From JAZQUM01 sp045631305 (lineage in GTDB: Bacteria > Bacillota > Clostridia > Oscillospirales > Oscillospiraceae): 12,370 nt of DNA. The notes under the pieces are model-generated. The model ran no database searches and was not told where the DNA came from. It worked only from the letters and a program-made list of their open reading frames with translations. Shown piece by piece: positions 1 through 5,754 of the stretch; positions within the stretch are counted from its first letter, which is position 1, and each line of letters begins with the position of its first letter. Location of the stretch: positions 1 to 12,370 of the forward strand of contig JAZQUM010000123.1 in NCBI GenBank assembly GCA_045631305.1. The letters run 5' to 3'. The position numbers and the translations under genes were made by a program.

Positions 1-1832
1 TCAAGGGCCCCGACTTCCCCACCCGCGGCATCATCATGGGCCGCAGCGGCATCCGCGCAGCTTATGCCACCGGCCGCGGCAAGATCTGCGTCCGTGCCCG
101 GGCTGAATTTGAAGAATTCGGCAACGACCGCACCCGCATCATTGTTACCGAACTTCCCTATCAGGTCAATAAGCGCATGCTCATCGCTGCTATTGCCGAG
201 CAGGTGAAGGAAAAGAGACTGGAAGGCATCAGCGACCTGCGCGACGAGACCGACCGCAACGGTATGCGTATCGTCATCGAACTTAAGCGCGATGCCAATC
301 CTCAGGTGGTGCTGAACCGCCTCTTTGCCCAGACCCAGATGCAGACCACCTTCGGTGTGAATATGCTGGCGCTGGTGAATAACCAGACGCAGCCCCGCAT
401 CCTTTCTCTGCGCCATGTTATCGATGAATATCTCACTTTCCAGCAGGAAGTTATCGTGCGCCGTACCCAGTATGATCTGAAGAAGGCGGAAGAACGCGCT
501 CATATCCTGCAAGGTCTCCTGATCGCGCAGGATAATATCGATGCTGTCATCAAGACTATCCGCGAAAGCTATGACGATGCCAAGCAGAACCTGATGGACC
601 GCTTCGGTCTCGACGAGATCCAGGCACAGGTGGTGCTGGATATGCGTCTGAAGGCTTTGCAGGGTCTGGAACGGGAAAAGCTGCAGAAGGAATTCGAAGA
701 AATCGCCAAGAAGATCGAGTATTACAAGGATCTGCTTGCCAGCGATGAAAAGATCCGCGGTGTGTTGAAGGATGAGCTTCTTGAGATCCGCGATAAGTTC
801 GGTGACGAGCGCCGCACCGAAATTCAGGACGTGGAAGACGAACTGGATATCGAAGATCTTATCGAAGAAGAACAGTGCGTTTATACCATGAGCCACGCAG
901 GTTACATCAAGCGTCTGCCTGCTTCCACCTACCGCGCCCAGAAGCGCGGCGGTAAGGGCATCACCGCTATGAGCACCCGCGAAGAGGACTACGTGGAAAG
1001 CGTATTCACCGGCTCCACCCACGATTATATTCTCTTCTTCACCAACATCGGTAAGGTACACCGCAAGAAGGGCTATCAGATCCCCGAAGCGGGCCGCACC
1101 GCAAAGGGCACCAACATCGTAAACATTCTGCCTTTGGACGGTGGCGAAAAGGTTACCGCCTGCGTCATGGTCCACGAATTTGACGATGAAAGCTATCTGG
1201 TATTCTTCACCCGTAACGGTACTGTGAAGCGTCTCCTTCTCAAGGAACTCCACACGGCACGTAAGGGAGGCATCCGCGCTTTGTCTTTGGACGAAGGGGA
1301 TGAACTCATTGACGTTCGTCATACCAACGGTGATGAAAACGTGATCATTGCCACCCACAACGGTGTTGCTATCTGCTTCAACGAGCAGGATATCCGTCCC
1401 ATGGGCCGCGATGCTGTGGGTGTTCGCGGTATCAAGCTGAAAGAGGGCGACTATGTGGTTGGCTCCGGCCGCGCCGTTCCCGGAAGCTCCCTCCTTTCCA
1501 TCACCGAAAACGGCTACGGTAAGCGCACGCTGGTGGAAGAATACTTCCGCGGCGAAAGCGGCGATCCCCAGAAGCGCGGCGGCAGCGGTATGAAGGCATA
1601 CCAGTGCACCGACAAGACGGGCAAGATCGCAGGTGTCCGCGTGGTGGATGAAAATGAGGATATCCTCATGATCACCGATGACGGCACCATCATCCGCACC
1701 GCCGTCAGCGACATCAATGTCTATAGCCGCGTGACCCAGGGTGTTCGCGTGATGCGTCTGGATGAAGGTGTTCATATTATTTCCATCGCCAGCGCCGATA
1801 AGGAAGAGGACGAAAAAACCGCTGAAGAATAA
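1..1832 (+). CDS. gyrA: DNA gyrase subunit A, C-terminal three quarters (5' end outside window)
   Basis: GyrA is the breakage-reunion subunit of the GyrA2GyrB2 type II topoisomerase that puts negative supercoils into DNA. The reading frame is open from base 3 (KGPDFPTRGIIMGRSGI), a segment near residue 220 in known GyrAs, so the winged-helix region with the catalytic tyrosine and the quinolone-resistance region lie upstream of the window. About 609 codons are visible. Bases 3 to about 840 hold the tower and coiled-coil gate. After that comes a C-terminal beta-pinwheel with six recognisable blades (for example YILFFTNIGKVHRKKGY and YLVFFTRNGTVKRL). The GyrA box QKRGGKG (939-959) and six blades favour GyrA over ParC. 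A second, related QKRGGSG lies in the last blade (1569-1589). The protein ends in an acidic tail (KEEDEKTAEE). A terminator follows 8 bases after the stop. Confidence 0.97.
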   Translation, partial: KGPDFPTRGIIMGRSGIRAAYATGRGKICVRARAEFEEFGNDRTRIIVTELPYQVNKRMLIAAIAEQVKEKRLEGISDLRDETDRNGMRIVIELKRDANPQVVLNRLFAQTQMQTTFGVNMLALVNNQTQPRILSLRHVIDEYLTFQQEVIVRRTQYDLKKAEERAHILQGLLIAQDNIDAVIKTIRESYDDAKQNLMDRFGLDEIQAQVVLDMRLKALQGLEREKLQKEFEEIAKKIEYYKDLLASDEKIRGVLKDELLEIRDKFGDERRTEIQDVEDELDIEDLIEEEQCVYTMSHAGYIKRLPASTYRAQKRGGKGITAMSTREEDYVESVFTGSTHDYILFFTNIGKVHRKKGYQIPEAGRTAKGTNIVNILPLDGGEKVTACVMVHEFDDESYLVFFTRNGTVKRLLLKELHTARKGGIRALSLDEGDELIDVRHTNGDENVIIATHNGVAICFNEQDIRPMGRDAVGVRGIKLKEGDYVVGSGRAVPGSSLLSITENGYGKRTLVEEYFRGESGDPQKRGGSGMKAYQCTDKTGKIAGVRVVDENEDILMITDDGTIIRTAVSDINVYSRVTQGVRVMRLDEGVHIISIASADKEEDEKTAEE

Positions 1833-1840
1833 CTTAGCGT

Positions 1841-1869
1841 AAAAGGGCGGGTGTTTCCCGCCCTTTTTT
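1841..1869 (+). terminator. Intrinsic terminator of gyrA
   Basis: An 11-bp perfect stem, AAAAGGGCGGG (1841-1851) with CCCGCCCTTTT (1857-1867), closes a 5-base loop TGTTT and runs into a T tract. It lies 8 bases after the gyrA stop codon. The next gene starts only about 30 bases later. Confidence 0.9.
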
Positions 1870-1900
1870 CTGCAAATTTGAAATATAAGAGGATCAGAAT

Positions 1901-2620
1901 ATGGTGGGTTTAGGAACCATTTTGAATGCACTGGGCGTGCTCATTGGCGGCGCGCTGGGTCTTTTGTTCCGCAGAGGAATGAAAGAGCGGGTGCAGAATA
2001 TTTTGATGAGCGCCTGTGGCGTCTGCGTTCTTTTTATCGGCGCAGGCGGTGTCATTCAGGAAATGATGGTTATCGATGGCTCTTCCATTGTAACGCAAGG
2101 CACTATGATGTTCATCGCCTCCATGGCTTTGGGCGGCCTTGTAGGGGAATGGGTGGATCTGGAAACGAAGACTGAACGCTTCGGCGCGTGGCTTCGCAAA
2201 AAGACCCACAGCGAAGGGGATACCACCTTTATTGATGGCTTCGTCACCACGTCTCTTACCATCTGCGTGGGTGCCATGGCGGTGGTTGGCTCCATTACCG
2301 ACGGTCTTACAGGGGATTATTCCATCCTTTTCACCAAGGGCATTCTGGATATGATCATCGTGATGGTGACCACTGCGTCTTTGGGAAAAGGCTGCATTTT
2401 CTCTGTGATCCCCATTGTTGCCATTCAGGGCAGCATCACCGCGGCAGCAAAGCTTGTGGAGCCCCTTATGACGGATGCCGCCCTTTCCAATATGTCTTTC
2501 GTTGGCTCAGCGCTTATTTTCTGCGTGGGTATCAACCTGCTTTTCGGCAAGAAAGTGCGGGTGGCAAATCTCCTGCCCAGCTTGGTTTTTGCTGTGGCCT
2601 GGGCCTTTTTACCCCTCTAA
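1901..2620 (+). CDS. DUF554 family integral membrane protein
   Basis: This is a 239-residue hydrophobic protein of the DUF554 (YdfK/YqgA-like) family. The biochemical role of the family is not established, although membrane transport is often suggested. Visible family features are the N-terminal GTILNALGVLIGGALGLL, a G-rich helix around residues 38-52, ALGGLVGEWVDLE at 76-88, FVTTSLTICVGAMAVVGS at 114-131 followed by DGLTGDYS, and a C-terminal helix pair ending with INLLFGKK. I count about six to seven membrane segments. AAGAGGA (1887-1893) sits 7 bases before the ATG and supports this start. There is little room for a promoter between the gyrA terminator and this gene, so expression may depend on read-through from gyrA. 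The stop codon overlaps the rnhA ribosome binding site, so the two genes are probably co-translated. Confidence 0.9.
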   Translation: MVGLGTILNALGVLIGGALGLLFRRGMKERVQNILMSACGVCVLFIGAGGVIQEMMVIDGSSIVTQGTMMFIASMALGGLVGEWVDLETKTERFGAWLRKKTHSEGDTTFIDGFVTTSLTICVGAMAVVGSITDGLTGDYSILFTKGILDMIIVMVTTASLGKGCIFSVIPIVAIQGSITAAAKLVEPLMTDAALSNMSFVGSALIFCVGINLLFGKKVRVANLLPSLVFAVAWAFLPL

Positions 2621-2632
2621 AGGAGGAAATTT

Positions 2633-3079
2633 ATGAAAATCGTCACCATTTATACCGATGGCGCCTGCAGCGGCAATCCCGGCCCCGGTGGCTGGGGCGC
2701 TATTTTGCGCTATAACGGTTTTGAAAAGGAGCTTTCCGGCGGTGCAGAGGAAACCACCAATAACCGCATGGAACTCACAGGTGTCATCGCGGCCCTTTCT
2801 GCGCTGAAAGAAGCCTGCGTAGTGGAGCTTTATTCCGACTCCAAGTATGTCATTGACGCGCTGGAAAAAGGCTGGGTCTATGGCTGGAAGAAAAAGGGCT
2901 GGATCAAGTCAGATAAAAAGCCGGCGCTGAATGTGGACCTTTGGGAAGAGCTGCTGGCGCTGATCGCAAAGCACGAAGTGCATTACCATTGGGTGAAGGG
3001 CCACGCAGAAAACCCCTATAATAACCGCTGCGATGAATTGGCTGTAGCACAGAGCCGCAAATTCAAGGAAATGCGCTGA
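2633..3079 (+). CDS. rnhA: Ribonuclease HI
   Basis: RNase HI cuts the RNA strand of RNA/DNA hybrids (R-loops, primers) using two metal ions. At 148 residues it has the usual length of the bacterial type 1 enzyme. The catalytic set is complete: D9 (YTDGACSGNPGPGGWG), E47 (NNRMELTG), D69 (YSDSKYV) and D134 (NNRCDELA), with the flexible-loop histidine H124 (WVKGHAENP). The basic handle region GWKKKGWIKSDKKP (84-97) is also present. The Shine-Dalgarno AAAGGAGG (2619-2626) overlaps the stop codon of the upstream DUF554 gene and lies 6 bases before the ATG, suggesting translational coupling. No hairpin terminator follows directly, and the first one downstream is at 3210-3241. Confidence 0.97.
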   Translation: MKIVTIYTDGACSGNPGPGGWGAILRYNGFEKELSGGAEETTNNRMELTGVIAALSALKEACVVELYSDSKYVIDALEKGWVYGWKKKGWIKSDKKPALNVDLWEELLALIAKHEVHYHWVKGHAENPYNNRCDELAVAQSRKFKEMR

Positions 3080-3090
3080 AAAAAGCAATG

Positions 3091-3147
3091 TTAACGGAAA
3101 GTTCATAGCTTTGTCATGATTTTTCCGCAAATAAGGGGTAGTATAAA
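3091..3147 (+). promoter_or_regulatory. Candidate activator-type promoter with three 11-bp repeats (Pho-box-like)
   Basis: Three imperfect units begin at exact 11-base spacing: TTAACG (3091), TTCATA (3102) and GTCATG (3113). They resemble the tandem repeats bound by PhoB/PhoP regulators. A good -10 hexamer, TATAAA (3142-3147), follows. No good -35 exists 17 bases upstream of it (3119-3124), and the third repeat covers that place, as in promoters where an activator replaces the -35. The only thing directly downstream is the possible small RNA. The regulator identity is inferred from spacing and TTAAC/TCAT similarity only. Confidence 0.35.
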
Positions 3148-3153
3148 ATCACT

Positions 3154-3243
3154 CCAAGCCTATTAAGGTTTTGAAGTACATTTTCTCCCTCCCAAAAAAC
3201 ACACACAGCAAAAAGGCCCTGTCGAAAGACAGGGCCTTTTTGT
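3154..3243 (+). ncRNA. Candidate small RNA with C-rich unpaired seed and strong terminator
   Basis: If transcription starts about 7 bases after the -10 at 3142-3147, the product is about 90 nt with a typical small-RNA layout. First comes a short 5' hairpin, AAGCCT (3156-3161) with AGGTTT (3166-3171), which includes one G-U pair. An unpaired pyrimidine-rich stretch follows, containing CTCCCTCCC (3185-3193) and an A/C-rich run. Last is the 14-bp terminator hairpin. C-rich unpaired stretches of this kind are known in Gram-positive small RNAs that pair with Shine-Dalgarno regions. No convincing protein is encoded here. The alternative is simply a long rnhA 3' untranslated region with its terminator. 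Confidence 0.35.
3210..3241 (+). terminator. Strong intrinsic terminator between rnhA and glyQS
   Basis: A perfect 14-bp stem, AAAAAGGCCCTGTC (3210-3223) with GACAGGGCCTTTTT (3228-3241), is capped by a stable GAAA tetraloop. It ends transcription from rnhA and/or the candidate small RNA before the glyQS promoter. The A tract on the left arm would let it act on the other strand too, but no minus-strand gene reads into it. Confidence 0.9.
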
Positions 3244-3263
3244 ACCGATTAAAACTCTTATAC

Positions 3264-3292
3264 TTGCTTTACATTAGCATTCTATGTATAAT
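3264..3292 (+). promoter_or_regulatory. Sigma-A-type promoter of glyQS
   Basis: The -35 TTGCTT (3264-3269) and a perfect -10 TATAAT (3287-3292) are 17 bases apart. The start of transcription is expected near 3298-3300, giving a leader of about 56 bases. It lies just after the upstream terminator, so glyQS is probably transcribed alone. Confidence 0.75.
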
Positions 3293-3300
3293 AAGGCATA

Positions 3301-3366
3301 ATGGCCGAGTGGCGGCGCAGCCAGCGTCGCAAATCTTTCACGGCCCGGAGGAAACATGGAAAATAA
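3301..3366 (+). CDS. Possible 21-codon, nearly leaderless upstream reading frame overlapping glyQS start
   Basis: An ATG lies within 1-3 bases of the predicted transcription start. It opens a 21-codon frame beginning MAEWRRSQRRK, very rich in arginine and lysine. The frame runs through the glyQS ribosome binding site and ends at TAA (3364-3366), 11 bases inside glyQS in another frame. It has no proper Shine-Dalgarno site, so translation would have to be leaderless. It may be a chance frame. If translated, ribosomes crossing the leader would open its hairpins. Confidence 0.15.
   Translation: MAEWRRSQRRKSFTARRKHGK
3303..3351 (+). promoter_or_regulatory. Structured glyQS leader with tRNA-Gly-anticodon-like loop
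   Basis: The leader can fold into an outer stem, GGCCG (3303-3307) with CGGCC (3341-3345), ending 1 base before the GGAGG Shine-Dalgarno site (3347-3351). Inside is a hairpin of GCGGCGC (3312-3318) with GCGTCGC (3324-3330), which includes one G-U pair, around loop AGCCA. With the last pair open the 7-base loop is CAGCCAG, putting GCC, a glycine anticodon, in the middle. The 5' side contains TGGCCGAGTGG (3302-3312), like a tRNA D-arm. No T-box consensus is present. The fold is read directly; an autoregulatory role is inference. Confidence 0.3.
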
Positions 3367-4786
3367 TAAGAAGACGATGGAAAAGATCGTAGCCCTTTGC
3401 AAGAACCGCGGCTTCGTTTTCGCTGGCAGCGAAATCTACGGCGGCCTTGCCAACACTTGGGACTACGGCCCCCTTGGCGTGGAACTGAAGAATAACATCA
3501 AGCGCGCCTGGTGGAAGAAATTCGTGCAGGAAAATCCCTACAACGTAGGTCTCGACGCAGCCATTCTGATGAATCCCCAGACTTGGGTGGCATCCGGCCA
3601 TCTGGGCGGCTTCTCCGATCCTTTGATGGACTGCCGTGAGTGCCATGAGCGTTTCCGCGCAGACAAGCTTATTGAAGACTGGTGCGCAGAAAACGATTTC
3701 ACCCTGCCCAAGGCCATCGATGCATATACCCACGAAGAAATGAAGGCTTTCGTGGAAGAAAAGAACATTCTCTGCCCCACCTGCGGCAAGCATAACTTCA
3801 CCGATATCCGTCAGTTCAACCTGATGTTCAAGACCTTCCAGGGCGTTACCGAAGATGCAAAGAACACCGTGTATCCCCGCCCCGAAACCGCGCAGGGTAT
3901 TTTCACCAACTTCGTGAACGTACAGCGCACCACCCGCCGCAAGATGCCCTTCGGTATCGGTCAGATCGGTAAGTCTTTCCGTAACGAAATCACCCCCGGT
4001 AACTTCATTTTCCGCGTGCGTGAATTCGAACAGATGGAACTGGAATTCTTCTGCAAGCCCAATACCGACCTGGAATGGTTCGACTATTGGCGCAGCTTCT
4101 GCCGCGATTGGCTGCTGGGCCTGGGCATGAAGGAAGAAAACCTGCGTCTGCGTGACCATGATCCCGAAGAACTGTGCTTCTATTCCAAGGCAACCACCGA
4201 CTTCGAGTTCCTCTTCCCCTTCGGCTGGGGCGAACTCTGGGGCATTGCTGACCGTACCGACTACGACCTGACTCAGCATCAGACCGTTTCTGGCAGAGAT
4301 CTGACCTATTTCGATCAGGAAGCTAACGAACGCTACATTCCCTACGTTATCGAGCCCAGTCTCGGCGTAGAACGCAGCTTCCTTGCATTCCTGGTAGAAG
4401 CTTACGATGAAGAAGTAGTTGGCCAGGATAAGAACGGCAATGATGACGTTCGTGTTGTTATGCACTTCCATCCCGCTCTGGCTCCCTTCAAGGCAGCTGT
4501 TCTGCCCCTGAGCAAGAAGCTGGGCGACAAGGCTCTGGAAATCTACAACGAACTCAGCCGCGACTTCATGGTAGATTACGATGAAGCAGGCTCCATCGGC
4601 AAGCGCTATCGCCGCGAAGACGAAATCGGCACTCCTTTCTGCATCACCGTTGACTTTGAAACTGTTGGTGATGAAAACACTCCCGCCGACAACTGCGTCA
4701 CCGTTCGCGAACGCGACTCCATGGAACAGGTTCGTATTCCCATCAGCGAACTCAAGAGCTACCTCACCGAAAAGCTGGCTTATTAA
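3356..4786 (+). CDS. glyQS: Glycyl-tRNA synthetase, alpha2 (single-chain) type
   Basis: This enzyme charges tRNA-Gly with glycine in the cytoplasm using ATP. It is the homodimeric class II form, not the alpha2beta2 GlyQ/GlyS form. At 476 residues it has the family's normal length. The N-terminal region (KNRGFVFAGSEIYGGLANTW, 17-36) and motif 1 region (RPETAQGIFTNF, 175-186) are typical. Motif 2 is FRNEITPGNFIFRVREFEQM (208-227). Motif 3 is IEPSLGVERSF (332-342), with its arginine at R340. Residues about 375-476 form the anticodon-binding domain. An insert with four cysteines (C93, C96, C140, C143) looks like a zinc-ribbon. GGAGG (3347-3351) lies 4 bases before the ATG. The gene has its own promoter and terminators, and its codon use (GAA, GGC, CGC, AAC, ATC) looks biased as expected for a well-expressed gene. 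Confidence 0.97.
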   Translation: MENNKKTMEKIVALCKNRGFVFAGSEIYGGLANTWDYGPLGVELKNNIKRAWWKKFVQENPYNVGLDAAILMNPQTWVASGHLGGFSDPLMDCRECHERFRADKLIEDWCAENDFTLPKAIDAYTHEEMKAFVEEKNILCPTCGKHNFTDIRQFNLMFKTFQGVTEDAKNTVYPRPETAQGIFTNFVNVQRTTRRKMPFGIGQIGKSFRNEITPGNFIFRVREFEQMELEFFCKPNTDLEWFDYWRSFCRDWLLGLGMKEENLRLRDHDPEELCFYSKATTDFEFLFPFGWGELWGIADRTDYDLTQHQTVSGRDLTYFDQEANERYIPYVIEPSLGVERSFLAFLVEAYDEEVVGQDKNGNDDVRVVMHFHPALAPFKAAVLPLSKKLGDKALEIYNELSRDFMVDYDEAGSIGKRYRREDEIGTPFCITVDFETVGDENTPADNCVTVRERDSMEQVRIPISELKSYLTEKLAY

Positions 4787-4800
4787 TTGCTGTGCAAAAC

Positions 4801-4829
4801 AAAGGGAGAGCCTTCGGGCTCTCCCTTTT
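4801..4829 (+). terminator. Intrinsic terminator of glyQS
   Basis: A perfect 12-bp stem, AAAGGGAGAGCC (4801-4812) with GGCTCTCCCTTT (4817-4828), has a UUCG tetraloop and a short T tail. It starts 14 bases after the glyQS stop. Confidence 0.9.
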
Positions 4830-4836
4830 AAACTGC

Positions 4837-4884
4837 CTCCCAATAGGGGGAGTTTTCCACAAAAAGCGGTGTTTTCGTGGAAAA
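4837..4884. repeat. Two adjacent inverted repeats between convergent terminators
   Basis: CTCCC (4837-4841) can pair with GGGAG (4848-4852). It is followed by TTTTCCAC (4853-4860), which pairs with GTGGAAAA (4877-4884). The inner part of the second element continues with AAAA/TTTT after one mismatch, so it is a 32-base imperfect palindrome. It lies in the about 63-base spacer between the glyQS and regulator terminators and has no T tail of its own. It may be a small interspersed palindrome or a leftover terminator. Confidence 0.4.
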
Positions 4885-4892
4885 GATTTCAA

Positions 4893-4923
4893 AAAAAGAG
4901 AGAGTCGCAGACTCTCTCTTTTT
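4893..4923 (-). terminator. Terminator of the XRE regulator, likely bidirectional
   Basis: A 14-bp stem, AAAAAGAGAGAGTC (4893-4906) with GACTCTCTCTTTTT (4910-4923), has a 3-base loop (5 if the last pair opens). It touches the regulator's stop codon (4923-4925). On the minus strand it is followed by a T run, the complement of the A7 tract at 4891-4897. The T run on the plus strand would also stop read-through from glyQS. Confidence 0.85.
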
Positions 4924-5552
4924 CATTCTTTGGGTACTTTGTTCTTTTTGGGCCGCTTGATGCGGTGGAGCTGAGACCACAGCAAAATGATCACCTGTCC
5001 GGGAACGCCGGTGACAAACACCAGCCACACATTGTAGTTATATGGCAGGAAGGATATGTGAATGGAAGCCAGCGTGGTCCACATCAAAAGGGAAATGATG
5101 AGGAAATTTCGCCGTGAATTGAACCAGATGGAGTTGAACACCAGCCACACTATCAGGGAGATGGGAACAGAATAGATGAATACCATCCAATGCCCTGTGG
5201 CAGGATAGGGAAGAAGCTCAATGAGAACGAAAAGGAAAGTGGCCAGCAGCCACACCATCACGATGCTCATGGCAGTGATAAAGCGGTGGTTCTGCTTGCT
5301 GAGTTTTTCGGGAAGTGCGGGTTCCGGCAGCGCTGTTACATGGTCCAGCGTTAAAAGATAGTCCACCGTTACGCCGAAAAGAATAGCAATCTCCCGCAGT
5401 ACGGAAACGTCAGGAATAGACTCTGCACGCTCCCATTTGCTGACAGCTTTATCTGAATAATTCAGTTTTTGGGCAAGTTCAGCCTGCGTCATGCCGCTGG
5501 CCTGGCGCAGAGAAGAGATGTTTTTGGCGATGACAGAGCGCAATTCTTCCAT
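4923..5552 (-). CDS. XRE-family DNA-binding regulator with four membrane helices
   Basis: This 209-residue protein has an N-terminal HTH_3 (Cro/CI-like) domain, residues about 4-68. The recognition region is MTQAELAQKLNYSDKAVSKW (21-40), followed by ERAESIPDVSVL, both typical of Bacillota XRE proteins. A short linker rich in proline and lysine (75-88) leads to four hydrophobic segments at about 91-114, 122-144, 149-169 and 175-195, and a basic tail (KRPKKNKVPKE). It is therefore predicted to be a membrane-anchored regulator. Its signal and target are unknown. AAAGG (complement of 5561-5565) lies 8 bases before the ATG. It is divergent from the DegV-family gene and convergent with glyQS. A palindrome over its own -10 suggests self-control. 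Confidence 0.88.
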   Translation of the reverse strand: MEELRSVIAKNISSLRQASGMTQAELAQKLNYSDKAVSKWERAESIPDVSVLREIAILFGVTVDYLLTLDHVTALPEPALPEKLSKQNHRFITAMSIVMVWLLATFLFVLIELLPYPATGHWMVFIYSVPISLIVWLVFNSIWFNSRRNFLIISLLMWTTLASIHISFLPYNYNVWLVFVTGVPGQVIILLWSQLHRIKRPKKNKVPKE

Positions 5553-5588
5553 GAATGTAACCTTTCGGGAGATGTTTTTGCTAACATG

Positions 5589-5620
5589 GGTATTTTACCA
5601 TCCCTAACACATAAAAGCAA
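5589..5620 (-). promoter_or_regulatory. Promoter of the XRE regulator with palindrome over the -10
   Basis: On the minus strand, -35 TTGCTT (5615-5620) and -10 TAAAAT (5592-5597) are 17 bases apart, and TGG just upstream of the -10 makes it an extended -10. The palindrome GGTATTTTACC (5589-5599) covers the -10 box and could be an operator for the regulator itself (inference). Confidence 0.65.
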
Positions 5621-5686
5621 CGATGGAAGCATAAAAAGCGGTATTTTAAATAGAAATCAGCAGTTTTAACAACGATTCTACTGCAG

Positions 5687-5739
5687 GTAGAGAGAGGATT
5701 TTGTGCTCTACGGTGGGGGTCTGCAATAGTATACCCCCA
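5687..5739. other. Paired inverted repeats in the xre-degV intergenic region
   Basis: The 282-base gap between the divergent genes (5553-5834) contains two promoters and two potential hairpins between them. GTAGAG (5687-5692) can pair with CTCTAC (5706-5711), and TGGGGGT (5714-5720) with ACCCCCA (5733-5739). Both lie upstream of both promoters, so they are unlikely to be leader structures and could be protein-binding sites. A 9-base palindrome AGGATTCCT (5745-5753) lies next to the degV -35. I see no gene here. Confidence 0.35.
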
Positions 5740-5754
5740 AAAACAGGATTCCTC

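Noticed and set aside
3299..3355. T-box riboswitch or true tRNA gene upstream of glyQS
   Set aside because: The leader is only about 56 bases, there is no T-box antiterminator consensus, no terminator after the promoter, and no T-arm (GGTTCGA) or acceptor stem, so neither is present; only tRNA-like pieces are.
3171..3392. 73-codon frame starting with TTG across the terminator and glyQS promoter
   Set aside because: It has no ribosome binding site, crosses a strong terminator and the glyQS start, and shows no recognisable protein.
3338..4843. 501-codon open frame on the minus strand
   Set aside because: It mirrors glyQS almost end to end, has no recognisable domain, and would start inside the glyQS terminator hairpin.
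4853..4884. TTTTCCACA and its inverse as DnaA boxes
   Set aside because: Each differs from TTATCCACA and there are only two, arranged as arms of a palindrome between terminators; there is no origin context.
4581..5117. 178-codon plus-strand frame over the end of glyQS and the XRE gene
   Set aside because: It runs through two terminators and overlaps two well-supported genes in other frames.
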